From Megalopta genalis (lineage: Eukaryota; Arthropoda; Insecta; Hymenoptera; Halictidae): a DNA stretch of 64,000 nucleotides. Below the pieces are notes generated by a model. It saw only the letters and a program-made list of their open reading frames with translations. It was not told the DNA's origin and did not search any database. This document shows positions 50,017 to 61,275 of the stretch, piece after piece. Position 1 is the stretch's first letter, and each line of letters begins with the position of its first letter. The position numbers were made by a program, and so were the translations under genes. The stretch lies in assembly GCF_051020955.1 (NCBI RefSeq), contig NC_135027.1, forward strand, positions 1,488,001 to 1,552,000, read 5' to 3'.

Positions 50017-51224
50017 ATTATATACCGAGCGCAGAATAAAACACTGATATATTTCGGTATCGTTCGCATTGTTCTGTAAAGTACACAGCGAGTGTAGACA
50101 AAAAACAGGATTTCGATGACTTGGCGGCGACATAAAGCAGATCGTATATTGGAAAAGGTAACAAATTGAAGCAGATGAAAGGCTAAAGGGTTCTTTTATC
50201 GGACCACGGAAGAACCATCGGTGCTTTGAAGGTCCATCGGCGTCCTTCGGCAGGGTCCTTGAAGAATGATCTGCGCCCTCTTAGTGGACCCGTAAAGATC
50301 TCGAAGACTTTGGAACTGAAAAGGGTTACGGGCTACTGGACGATGATTGAAGACGTCCATGAGCGCTGAATAGGATGGTCGGACATATTGTAGGAGGTCA
50401 GGGGTGGCTCGGAGACGGCTTCCCGAGAGAAGCGCTCCCCGCGTTCTCCATCTTGGATGTTCAAGAGAAAATAGCTATTTTCTCGTGGCTTTATTTGCGC
50501 CCGACGAAGGAAAATAAAGGGCGCCGTTTCATCCCTTATTGTCCGTTTCGCGCGGAGAGCGGGAGGAAATTATATTAGCGCGTCCGATATACTTTCTCGG
50601 ACAGATCGCGGTTCTTTCGTTCGATTTCATTGCGTTCCGTTTATCGCGCTTCGTGCAACTAATTGACACGTTGCCCACTTGTTGTAGTCCGGTTCTTCGA
50701 GTTCGCAGCTTTTTTTCCCCCCGATCGGTATTCATCGCGGTCGCAGCTCCGGCCGAGATAATAGAAAAATTTGCGAATCGTTTCACGCGACAGAGATTCC
50801 CGTGCGTGGGCACGATCAAAACCGAAAGGCATCGGCCGAACGGGAAAATAAACTCGCCTCGCACGTATATCGAATGCAAAATCGTTTGTCGGTCTGCACT
50901 CTCGCTGCGGAGGACGTGCGGCGAATTTGATGGCGAGGTAAAAGTAACGTCCGCGGCATAAAACTGTCTTAAATTGAAAAGCGGCGGAAATAATTGCCGT
51001 CCTCCCCGAGCGATCGATCAACGTGTTGCTCGCTTTATCGATATTTCAGTGCCGAAACAATTTATTCGATTCGTACGTGCAGCTGGAAAGTGTACGCGGT
51101 ACGTTGTCGCAAATGGGAGAATCCTGTCGGATATGTTGTCCGGATTGTACGTTCGAAAATATTGCGACTCGTTTCACGGATCATTTCGAAGTTCGTTCAA
51201 TCCACGAATCCTGCGAAAAGATGC
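50017..51224. other. Unique DNA, no gene recognised
   Basis: GC-rich around 50.37-51.0 kb with overlapping frames of 80-140 codons on both strands and no recognisable domain. Confidence 0.4.
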
Positions 51225-51528
51225 TATTGGGTTGGCGACTAAGTAATTGCCGATTTGTTCAATGAAATAAAAAATTTTTTTTTACTTGGAATGAAGTTTA
51301 ATCTGTAATGTATTTTCCATTTTGTTCGATGAGACGATGGTTCCAGTCGAAATTGTATCATCTTCTCTTCAACGTATCTTCGACGCATAGAAGAATTCGA
51401 TCTTATTCGCAAGATTTCGATCGGACTGCAACATTTTGATTTTTACACAATTTTTGGAACTTTTTTTAGGCTTCTGTTTTAAGTCGTTAGATTCCATATA
51501 AACAATTCAATTATAACTACTATTCTAT
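51225..51528 (-). mobile_element. Truncated mariner copy adjoining a second copy
   Basis: Begins with the terminal repeat TTGGCGACTAAGTAATTGCC, followed by the same C-terminal coding segment as the neighbour (about 90 bases, encoding IEQNGKYITD on the minus strand). It then jumps to unrelated or more N-terminal mariner-like sequence (minus-strand codons for FDWNHR and upstream). It has no second terminal repeat of its own before 51529, where the next copy begins. Confidence 0.75.
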
Positions 51529-52115
51529 TGAGTTGGCAACTAAGTAATTGCCGATTTGTTCAATGAAATAAAAAATTCTTTTTTACTTGGAATGAAGTTT
51601 AATCTGTAATGTATTTTCCATTTTGTTCGATGACCTCTCGCCATCTCTCTGACAACTTGAAAATTCCACACTTGTAGAAAATCTGATCCGTTTCGGCCAA
51701 AAACTGAGTTAAGTGAGATTTTACAGCGTCATCATCATTAAAAGTTTTATCACGAAAGGAGTTGTCCAGGGATCGAAATAAGTGGTAATCCGATGGCGCG
51801 AGATCAGGGCTATATGGTGGGTGTAACATCAATTCCCAACCAATATCCATCAATTTTTGCCGAATGGACAAAGACGTGTGCGGCCTAGCATTGTTCCTGT
51901 TGTGGAAAATGACACCTTTACGATTGACCAATTCTGGTCGCTTTTCCAAGACCGCTGCATTCAATTTGTCCAGTTGCTAACACTGGCGGATAATAAAAAA
52001 TAACATAATAATAACAATGATAATAATTTTATAATATAACATTTACGGATATCATAAAAGTAGGAGTGAGAGACATCTATAACTGAAATCGGCAATTACT
52101 TAGTTGCCAACTATT
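51529..52115 (-). mobile_element. Internally deleted mariner element (TTGGCAACTAAGT family)
   Basis: Terminal inverted repeats GTTGGCAACTAAGTAATTGC at the left and GGCAATTACTTAGTTGCCAA at the right define an element of about 590 bases, less than half a full mariner. The family differs from the mariners at 30265 and 40883 in both terminal repeat and protein sequence, so at least two mariner lineages are present. Confidence 0.88.
51599..51964 (-). pseudogene. Mariner transposase C-terminal half, catalytic Asp lost
   Basis: A minus-strand frame of about 120 codons. It includes LEKRPELVNRKGVIFHN, NNARPHTSLSIRQKL, HPPYSPDLAPSDYHLFRSL and EVIEQNGKYITD, all typical of mariner transposases. The motif normally reading DNARPH is NNARPH here, so the second catalytic Asp is Asn, while the APSD Asp remains at the correct D34D-type spacing. 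The N-terminal half and first catalytic Asp are absent. The protein would be inactive even if made. Confidence 0.9.
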
Positions 52116-53074
52116 GGATTATTTTCTCTCTTTTGAATACTCAGAAGTTTTTCCTTCTAGCATATAAGTTACAAAAACGAATCGACGCCGAGAGTCTCGC
52201 CAGAGTACCATTAGATAAACAATGATTTCATATGTATATAGAACAGAGTGCTCTTTGTCTTTAGGTGACGTTTTTGGTTTCGTCTTTGTTAATAGTCTTC
52301 AATCTCCTGGAGCAATCAGGAGAGTAAAGACGGTCCTTCCTCGTACATCAAATTAATAAACTAAAAGGGATAAGTTTAATTCACTGCGTTTTACTTTTAT
52401 TTATCTACCCATTTCCAATACCAACCCAATACAATATTTTTAAGCTTGCGCACCAAATGATTATTCTCGTATGAAATAATTTCCCTAAAAAGAACAGATC
52501 TTTTGATAGGAATTTTTTAAAGACGGACATTATCAAGATAATAAGCTCGTAATATTTGGCAGCAATTATTCTTGCTTTCGGAAATGGAAAAGAAGAAAAT
52601 GACGATGTTGGCGGTGCACAACGGCGGCGGTGACAAGTCGCGTTATCTTTTGGATTTTTCGTAAATGGAGCGCTCATAAATTAATTCCCTTGCTTCGCGG
52701 GATGAAAATGTTCGGTCTGCAGAGGGAAACTTTTTGAAACTGCTTGAAGGCAAGCAGCAAGTGACTGACAATACGACGTCGACGTCGATGTGACACGGCG
52801 TCGTCGTCGGTCATGGCCGCGGCGAACTGCTGTATCGCTCTACCAGCCAACGTTTGGATCAATGTATTTCACAGCTCCAATCTCGGCGAAAGTGAAAACC
52901 ATTTTATTGCTGCTTCCAGCGTTGCTGTTCTAACGACTAAATTCTAACCGCGACCGGACATTTTTATTCGTCGAAATAATAATGTACATATTTATTTCAT
53001 AGTCATTTCTATCTAAACTGGAAATGAAATGTGTCAATTGTAAAGCATTGCAGTCGAATAAAGACTGACTTTTT
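52116..53074. other. Unique DNA, no gene recognised
   Basis: AT-rich with a short CGACGTCGACGTCG run near 52772. Short frames show no known domain. Confidence 0.4.
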
Positions 53075-53655
53075 AACAATTTAAGTACGTTAATCTTGCT
53101 CCATTTTAATTTTTCTATTATTTAATATTTAACTGATTCATTTCTGTTGCAAACGCAACAATTCGCTACTTGTAATTAATTTTATATTATGTCTGACGAC
53201 AATCAGACGTTTATATAAATTATTATTGTCAAATCTGCAATTTTTTCAGTCTCGTACCGTCTCTCAAAGTTCATCAGTCAATTTTCCGGTATTTTCTTCG
53301 GTTTTACAACAATTTACCCCTGTTAATATTCGACGAGGAAGAATCTGAACTCCCGAAAAAACAATTGTAACAATTTAAATGCGTTAATCTTGCTCCATTT
53401 TAATTTTTCTATTATTTAATATTTAATTGATTCATTTCTGTTGCAAACGCAACAATTCGCTACTTGTAAATAATTTTATATTATGTCTGACGACAATCAG
53501 ACGTTTACATTCATTATTATTGTCAAATCTGCAATTTTTCAGTCTCACACCGTCTCTAAAAATTCGTCATTCAATTTTCCGGTATTTTCTTCGATTTTAC
53601 AACAATTTACCCCTGTTAATATTCGACGAGGAAGAATCTGAATTCCCGAAAAAAT
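53075..53655. repeat. 294-bp tandem duplication
   Basis: AACAATTTAAGTACGTTAAT at 53075 and AACAATTTAAATGCGTTAAT at 53369 begin two copies that run through GCAAACGCAACAATTCGCTA, TCTGACGACAATCAGACGTT and ATTCGACGAGGAAGAATCTG in the same order. Few substitutions separate them, so the duplication is recent. Each unit contains the perfect hairpin GTCTGACGACAATCAGAC. Confidence 0.95.
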
Positions 53656-54309
53656 CTCGCACCATATGCGACCGAGCGCGGCGGATTCCTTTCGCGCGCG
53701 GTCACCCAAGAAAACTCCGAAATCATCCCAGCTCCCGAAGTTTCCCATTCGATTGACTCTTCCGGAGGACCATGTCCAGCGTTTTCCGCTCGAAAGTGAA
53801 AATTCCCGATTCGAATTGGACGTGAAACCCGGTGCTGGCATCGCGTACCTTCGTTCTGGCTCGAAAAATCGTCTCGACAATGGTTTCTCGAGCGTGAAAA
53901 TCGGCCGTTCGCACACACGCGACTAGCTTCGATCAGTAACCTTACCAGGGCCGCCATTGTTCTCTCGTCGAAAGGTATCCGTGCCGAACAATGCGACGGA
54001 TCCGCTAATCTAGCTGCACAAAGGTTCGCACAATCTTCTAATTTTCATTGCCCTGAGAAGGGTTAAGTGAATGTTAAAAGAGGCAGAAGAGGACATCGGT
54101 GCTTCTATTGTTGCTACATCGTCGCTGCTACGAAACGCTTCTAGCAGATTTCATTAATTATATGTATCCTGTATATATTTTATAAGGACACTATGTTCCA
54201 TATTAATATCTTATAATTTTGTACAGAAAACAAAAGGAATAATATACTCTGTTATATTCATTCGAATTAAAAATTTCTTCTGCTGTTCATTTAGTACAAC
54301 TTAGTTCGT
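53656..54309. other. Unique DNA, no gene recognised
   Basis: GC-rich to about 54.0 kb with frames of 60-120 codons in three phases and no known domain, then AT-rich. Confidence 0.4.
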
Positions 54310-54535
54310 ATGAATTAATATCTATAATTAATAATAATATATTATACATTATTATATATTATATTAATATATAATATAATACTATAATATAATACTAATA
54401 ATAATAATATATAATATATTATATATTTATATATTATATATAATATTAATATATAATATAATACAATACGATACAATAGAATACAATATAATACAAATAA
54501 AATAATAATATATTACAATTAATAATACTAAATTA
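54310..54535. repeat. AT-rich simple sequence
   Basis: Imperfect ATATAATATTA and AATACAATA repeats over about 225 bases. Noncoding. Confidence 0.75.
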
Positions 54536-54730
54536 TAATGCAATTAATCTCTACGATATCAGTAATAGACTTGGTCACATTCGCTCAACTTCATAATTGA
54601 AGATTTTTCTCGCACGTTCAATTCAATATTCTAGGGGAATCGGTTATCAACGTACGCATTTCTACCATAAATCCAGTAGAAAGTCGTAATTCCGACAATT
54701 TCAATGCCGTCTTACAGTTTCGTTTTCCAG

Positions 54731-54772
54731 TACACATACACACACACACACACACACACATACATACACACG
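54731..54772. repeat. (AC)n microsatellite
   Basis: A TACACATACACACAC-type run of about 42 bases, nearly pure AC in the middle. Confidence 0.93.
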
Positions 54773-55896
54773 AGCCGATGAACGCAGTAAAATCGCACGT
54801 TCCTGATTTCGCGGAGATCGTCGGTCCGTTGTATTGTGAGCCACGGGGAAATTAATCCGGCGTCGCCGGACGACGCGGATCCGCTTTTACCGTTTCTCTT
54901 TCATCGGCGGACCGTGTGTGTCGGCCATTGTAATAGCCGGCGGGCCGCACGTGCTTGTCCCCGGGACTTTTTCTCTCATCGATTCGGGCCGGGCGACGGG
55001 CATTGTGTTACGGCGAATCGGCGAACAGCGGCGAACAGCGGGGCGCGCAGCTCGCGCGGATCTTCGTATTAAAAGCCGAAAAACACCGAACGCGTCGTCG
55101 TCGGCCGCATTGTTCGCCGCGGTGAACAGTAACGACGGCGCAAAAGACTCTTGACCTCTTTCCGGCGCGCCGCCAAGCTCGCACTTCACGCTTCGCGTTT
55201 CCGCGTAATAATCGGCAGAAGCGAAAGGACAGATATTCCTAACGAGTCCCTGCGCATTTTTCCGTGTAACACGTCCCGCCCCTTCCCCGCTCGATCGCCG
55301 GTCTCGAAATCTTCCCTCTGACGAGGGAACCCTTCCCCCCGTCTTCCCCCTTCGCCTCGGGATCCTGCCGCCCGGGTGCACAATGCGAATTTTCATTTCG
55401 ATGACAGCGACCATCGCCGCGACCGGATTAATGAGAAGATAGCTTTGGCGGATTTTTTGGGATCGACGAGCAACGATTCCGATCGGGAACGTCACGGTTC
55501 TTTCACGATTAAGTGCGGAAAGCGTGGATTCATCGATCGAATCGTCTTCGCGGAACTGTGTCTGGTTTCTGTTGGCTCGTTTCAACGTGAAAACGTGTCC
55601 ATGGCGGCGTAGTCCCGGTGTTCATAAACGTCGAACAGGATTAGAACAACTTGTTTGGTGTAATTCGAATAGGAAAAGCGAGATTTATTGCAGCAATTAG
55701 TACTGTTTGACCATGCACATCCTAGGAATGCTTGGTGCGCTTAGTACGTTGTTGGAAAAATTCATTTACGAACGCAGTGTCGTCCGTCTATGACAGCAAA
55801 AGTAAGAGAAGGATAATAGCAATTTATGTGACTGGAACGACTGAGATCATTTTGCGTAAATAGCGAAGATGTGTGAAACGCAAGTTTGAATAAATT
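54773..55896. other. GC-rich island with the longest open frame; no gene supported
   Basis: About 54.77-55.62 kb is very GC-rich. A minus-strand frame of 232 codons (54887-55585) is the longest in the window, but the translation is Arg/Ala/Ser-rich without a recognisable domain, and other phases are open too. No consensus splice sites clearly bound it. I regard it as compositional, though a 5' or coding exon cannot be excluded. Confidence 0.3.
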
Positions 55897-57060
55897 TTAG
55901 TAAAATTTGGTGAATAGAATTTAGCAAAACCTAGTAAAATTTTGTAGAATCTACTAATCTAGTAAAATCGAGTAAAATTCAGTATAATTCAGTATAATTC
56001 AGTAAAATTCAGTAAAATTCAGTAAAATTCAGTAAAATTCAGTAAAATTCAATAAAATTCAGTAAAATTCAATAAAATTCAGTAAAATTCAGTAAAATTC
56101 AGTAAAATTCAGTAAAATTCAGTAAAATTCAGTAAAATTCAGTAAAATTCAGTAAAATTCAGTAAAATTCAGTAAAATTCAGTAAAATTCAGTAAAATTC
56201 AGTAAAATTCAGTAAAATTCAGTAAAATTCAGTAAAATTCAATAAAATTCAGTAAAATTCAATAAAATTCAGTAAAATTCAGTAAAATTCAGTAAAATTC
56301 AGTAAAATTCAGTAAAATTCAGTAAAATTCAGTAAAATTCAGTAAAATTCAGTAAAATTCAGTAAAATTCAGTAAAATTCAGTAAAATTCAGTAAAATTC
56401 AGTAAAATTCAGTAAAATTCAGTAAAATTCAGTAAAATTCAGTAAAATTCAGTAAAATTCAGTAAAATTCAGTAAAATTCAGTAAAATTCAGTAAAATTC
56501 AGTAAAATTCAGTAAAATTCAGTAAAATTCAGTAAAATTCAGTAAAATTCAGTAAAATTCAGTAAAATTCAGTAAAATTCAGTAAAATTCAGTAAAATTC
56601 AGTAAAATTCAGTAAAATTCAGTAAAATTCAGTAAAATTCAGTAAAATTCAGTAAAATTCAGTAAAATTCAGTAAAATTCAGTAAAATTCAGTAAAATTC
56701 AGTAAAATTCAGTAAAATTCAGTAAAATTCAGTAAAATTCAGTAAAATTCAGTAAAATTCAGTAAAATTCAGTAAAATTCAGTAAAATTCAGTAAAATTC
56801 AGTAAAATTCAGTAAAATTCAGTAAAATTCAGTAAAATTCAGTAAAATTCAGTAAAATTCAGTAAAATTCAGTAAAATTCAGTAAAATTCAGTAAAATTC
56901 AGTAAAATTCAGTAAAATTCAGTAAAATTCAGTAAAATTCAGTAAAATTCAGTAAAAATCAGTAAAATCCAGTAAAATTCAGTAAAATTCAGTAAAAATC
57001 AGTAAAATCCAGTAGAACTTAGTAAAATTCAGTAAAATTCGGTCAGATCTGGTAGAATCG
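55897..57060. repeat. 10-bp satellite (AGTAAAATTC)n, about 1.1 kb
   Basis: From 56001 to 56950 about 91 of 95 successive units are exactly AGTAAAATTC. The exceptions are AATAAAATTC at 56051, 56071, 56241 and 56261. Degenerate units (AGTATAATTC, AGTAAAATCC, GGTCAGATCT) mark both edges. The A4T2 tract recurs every 10 bases, close to one helical turn, so the array should be intrinsically curved DNA. Stop codons occur in every frame, so it is not coding. The purity suggests recent expansion or strong homogenisation. Confidence 0.98.
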
Positions 57061-57928
57061 AAAGCATCGGACTGAACTATTAAAATATACGTGCCTGTAC
57101 GGTAAATCAGTGGTTTTCGGACCGCCAACATGGCGTGACGGATCGCCGTAGACGAGGCTCGGATTTGAGGAAACCAATAAAGGCGTTCGGAGGGCTCGTC
57201 ACGTTCCTCCTCGACTACAATGTTGCCTGAACAGCCCAGAATCGAAGTGCACCTTGAACTAAATTGATTCCAATGGAATTATTGAGGACTGCGTAAATTA
57301 ATTAAAAGCCCCGCTGGCTCCTTGAATCATTTACTCGCGATGAACGAAGTCTGGCTCTATCCGGACGTAAATTTTATATAATTCTCTGTGCCTGGTTCTA
57401 CGACGCGCGGAATTCGCTATCTTCGATTTATCAACGAGCCCCGATTACAAACCGATGTTCTTACTTCGATGAACTTGCTTCTGTACGAGTACACGAATTC
57501 TTCGGCACTTTTTTCGTCTCGCGAATAGCGCGCGTAGAATAGCGCCCTCTTGTTAACGAATAAAACGATGTACAATAGCGATAATCGTTTCGTATCGTAA
57601 ATTATGATTACTCGAGAGAACGGTATTCCTATATCGATCGCAATTAGAAACTCTTCAAACGAATTTCAGCTGCCAATGTGTGTGCGCAAAAAGAACTTCG
57701 TCTGTGATAACGTGCAATCAGAGAAAGTTTCTGAAACGTTTTTACAACAAACTTGTAGAAAGTTCTTCGAATACGTTGCTGGCACTTAACCTTCGACTGG
57801 GGAAGAACCGTCGCCATGATTGTACCGGTGTTTGATCTTGGTGAATTTTTAAATTCTAATTTCTGACTTCTCCGTTGATAATTTGTTCGTAAGATAATTC
57901 AAACGTTCGTGAGAACGTTTTGCTGAAA
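57061..57928. other. Unique DNA, no gene recognised
   Basis: Mixed composition. A 61-codon frame at 57604-57789 has no known motif. No repeats were seen. Confidence 0.4.
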
Positions 57929-58108
57929 CTTCTCCCTAATCGACGCTCCGATTGTACACAGAAATTGACAATTCGGGAAGTGGAGATACGAGCCATGCGA
58001 CTCCTTTTTTTATAGTTGGTGGCAATCGGTAATTATAAAAACCAAGGCTCGAATAATCGTCCCTCCTCTCCCTCTTCACAATCTGAGCGACAATTACAGA
58101 GAATTTAA
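57929..58108. mobile_element. Foldback MITE, family TACAGTA, copy C
   Basis: ACTTCTCCCTAATCGACGCT on the left corresponds to GAGCGACAATTACAGAGAAT on the right, with a central TTTTTTATAGTTG / TAATTATAAAAACC pair. The arms have diverged more than in copies B and E. Copy D begins only a few bases after its right end. Confidence 0.75.
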
Positions 58109-58112
58109 TGTA

Positions 58113-58356
58113 CAGTAAAGTTTCTGTAATTGACGCTCAGCTTGTACACAAAAGTGGACAATTTGGGAAGAGAAGATACGATTATTCAAGCTTTGCGACT
58201 CGTTTTTATAGTAACCGATTGTCAATAACTATAGAAACGATCCGCAAGGCTCGAATAATCGTCATAATAATAATAATAATGACGAATAATTCTCCATCCC
58301 AGATCGTCAATTTTTGTGTGCAATCTGAGCGTCAATTAGGGAGAATTGAATGTACT
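58113..58356. mobile_element. Foldback MITE, family TACAGTA, copy D
   Basis: CAGTAAAGTTTCTGTAATTG and GACGCTCAGCTTGTACACAA on the left match TTTGTGTGCAATCTGAGCGT and CAATTAGGGAGAATTGAATG on the right. An (AAT)n run (58263-58280) has expanded in the right arm. It is head to tail with copy C, sharing the TGTACAGTAAA junction. Confidence 0.85.
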
Positions 58357-60537
58357 TCGAACAACAAGAATCGAAACACAGATTTCCACGTTGAAGCTGT
58401 TGCTCGTTAAGTCTGTCGGAGGTAACAATGGAGTGAAAGATAACACTTTCACGTATAATCGTAACACACACCGATTGCCGTAAAGTTAGCGTTAATCGTT
58501 CCGAGAAGCTGGCCGACGCGCGATCTTGCTCAATTTTAATTAGCGCCGGATGCAAAAGCGAAGAACGTCTTTTTCCCCGCTAATCTCGTAGACCGATTAT
58601 CGAGCCGGCGATTACTTTTTTTCTCTCCCTCTCCCGTTCCAGGCAGGTTAGATTTTCTCTTTGTTGCGTTTTCTTGGCCGGCCAACGTTCCCAGCATCGC
58701 CGTTTCGGCTCGGCTTCCCGCAAAAACAATCGCTCCGTTACAGTTCTCCACTTATTTGCATGATTCTGGCCGTTCACTTTTCCTCGCTTAATTCGACCAC
58801 GTCTCGCGCATTACCTTGGAAGGTTCTTGCTCGCCGAGCAGGTAAAAGATTGAAATCGCGGGCATTGTCTGACTTCGAATACCACCGGCTCGATTCTACC
58901 CACGACGTAATATCGACTGCAAGTCGATCGCTGGATCAATCGAGCGTTTTACGACGATCTTGCTGGCCGCGCGAACTACTCGTCGGATCAGGCTTCCCGT
59001 GATTAGGCTACGGATCCGCGCACGAGAATCGAAATTATCCGTAAGTATCGCGAGGAACGGATATCGAATGAAAATTCGTTTGAATAAACTTCAGAAAGTA
59101 ATCCGATTATCAAGGATTATATCGATCGGATCGCTTTTTGCCTGGTCAAGGAGAACGCGGCAGGACTCTCGGCTCTCTTTTGAAGTTTCTACTAATTAAC
59201 ATTCGAAGCGTAATTATTGTCATAAAAATGAAATGATACAACCATATTTTTAGTTGCATCATTCCAGAGTGTAGTAATAAATGTTGCAACTTTCGTTCAT
59301 TTCAACGAGAAAGCCGATGAATTTTACGACGTATCGATACATATTTCTCATGCCGGTATATTAATGTCAATTATGATACCTACATTAATGAAATTTTTCG
59401 ACTTAACGTTCTCCGACTTGTCCTAATTTACGTGCAACTTTGTCAACGTCTTATGAGCGCGAAGGAGCGTTCTCGATCGTTAAACTGGATTGTAAAAAAC
59501 TTTGCAAATCGACCCATAAAATCTTGATTCGGACTACCCGTGTCCTGCGATCATTAAATTCCGAATTAATTGCGGATACGAAGATACACGTAACAAGGAA
59601 AGAATCTATCAAGTAGAACGCTATAACTGGCCCGGCCGGTTCAATCTTATTTTTCTCGCATTTTCACTTACACACTTACACTTATCTGGCGGCGACACCA
59701 TGAGAATCGTGTCGCAGCGATTTCGTGGAAAAGCGTTAATTTACGATAACATTTCACGTCTAACTTGTGCCCGTTTTGCAACGCGCTATAAATTGCGGAG
59801 TTTTAATTAGGGCCACGACGCGTTCGTAAAGATCCTAATTTTTAATTATAAACGCGGTGGAAATAAATAAAACCGACTTAAGCAGCCTTATTTCCTCAAT
59901 TAGAGCACATCAACTTTCATACACGAGAATGGACAGCAAATCCACGCCGAGTGGATTTTTTCTTTCTTTTTTTTTAACGAGGAACTGTATCTCGCTTTAT
60001 CATTACTTCCGCGTTTACCTAAACGTATGGAATTGTGTTCCTAGCTTGAAAAATCGGTCGACATTCACTTACACTGGTTAGTGCTCCGTCGTATCTTACC
60101 TTTCGATGCGGGAGATCTAAATTGCAATTGTCAGATAGCGACGAGGAAGAAACTGATACATTGCTCATCGTGCAAGTAATTTCCGCGATCCTAACTCTAA
60201 ACACGTCTATTTGAAAAAAGGGTTATGGAGTACATGAATTTCACTGAGGTGTGAAATGACGATGACGTGTTAAATACATGTTACTTCATGTATAATAGCA
60301 TTTGGGAAATTTAATACTTCTGAAAATATTGCGAATTCAAACGTATCTACGCACGTTAAACATTTTTCTTCGCGGTTCAAATTACCATGATTTCAAGATC
60401 GAAGCTTTCTCTTTACAATGGCGACGTACAAATTAGCGTACGATTTTTTCTTAATGTTTTATGGCTGTTTGAACGAGCTCTGTGCTGGAAGTTGAATAGT
60501 CCAAGCTTGACCATGGTCAGATTTGTAATTCCAGTTT
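58357..60537. other. Unique DNA, no gene recognised
   Basis: GC-rich around 58.5-59.0 kb with frames of up to 113 codons and no known domain, then AT-rich. No RNA gene was seen. Confidence 0.4.
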
Positions 60538-60746
60538 ATAGTAAATTCTCTCCAATTGTCCCTCAGTTTGTAAGAAAATAGTGGACAATTTGGGAAGAGG
60601 AGATACGATTATTCGAGCCTTGGAGCTCGTTTTTATACTCGTAAACTGCAAAAACGAGGCGCAAGGTTCGAATAATCGCATCTCCTCTTCTCACGCTGTC
60701 CACTTTTTTTTACAAACTGAGAGACAATTGGAGAGAATTTACTGTA
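60538..60746. mobile_element. Foldback MITE, family TACAGTA, copy E
   Basis: AGTAAATTCTCTCCAATTGT and CCCTCAGTTTGTAAGAAAAT on the left pair with TTTTTTACAAACTGAGAGAC and AATTGGAGAGAATTTACTGT on the right. The inner GAGGAGATACGATTATTCGA / CGAATAATCGCATCTCCTC pair is nearly perfect, so almost the whole element folds. Its right arm is the start of the adjacent tandem array. Confidence 0.9.
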
Positions 60747-61275
60747 CCATGTGCTCGGTTGGACAGTATTGTCAGCATCTACCCACATCAGGTTCTTCAT
60801 TTGCTCCTACAAATGTCCCTAGCCACCTCAAAAACCCCAGTTAACTCAACGAAATAAAATTTGAAAGCGCGCATGACACCGACTAGTGTCTACTTTTTTT
60901 TTACAAACTGAGGGACAATTGGAGAGAATTTACTGTACCATGTGCTCAGTTAGACAGTATTGTCAGCATCTACCTACATCAGGTTCCTCATTTGCCCCTA
61001 CAACTGCCCCTAGTTACCTCAAAAACCCCAATTAACTCAACGAAATAAAACTTGAAAACGCGTATGATACCGACTAGTGTCCATTTTTTTTTACAAACTG
61101 AGGGACAATTGGAGAGGATTTACTGTACCATGTGCTCAGTTGGACAGTATTGCCAGCATCTACCAATATCTGATTCCTCATTTGCCCCTACAACTGCCCC
61201 TAATCATCTCAAAAACCCCAATTAACTTAGTGAAATAAAACTTGAAAACGCGCGCGTACGACATCGACTAGTCCC
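60698..61275. repeat. 190-bp tandem array, about three units, including a foldback arm
   Basis: TACCATGTGCTC marks units at about 60746, 60937 and 61127 (spacing 191 and 190). Each unit holds ACAGTATTGTCAGCATCTAC, CATTTGCCCCTACAACTGCC, CTCAAAAACCCCAATTAACT and CGACTAGTGTC, then a copy of the right arm of foldback copy E (TTTACAAACTGAGGGACAAT...ACTGTACC). The unit therefore consists of the foldback end plus about 140 bases of its original flank, duplicated in tandem. Confidence 0.93.

Noticed and set aside
54887..55585. 232-codon minus-strand open frame
   Set aside because: It is the longest frame in the window but lies in very GC-rich DNA where other phases are open too. The translation is Arg/Ser/Ala-rich without any recognisable domain or clear splice boundaries.
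55897..57060. CRISPR-like regular repeat
   Set aside because: Units are 10 bases with no spacers, in a eukaryotic context. It is a satellite.
60698..61275. CRISPR-like or rRNA spacer array
   Set aside because: The three 190-bp units repeat over their full length with no unique spacers, and no rRNA sequence is nearby.
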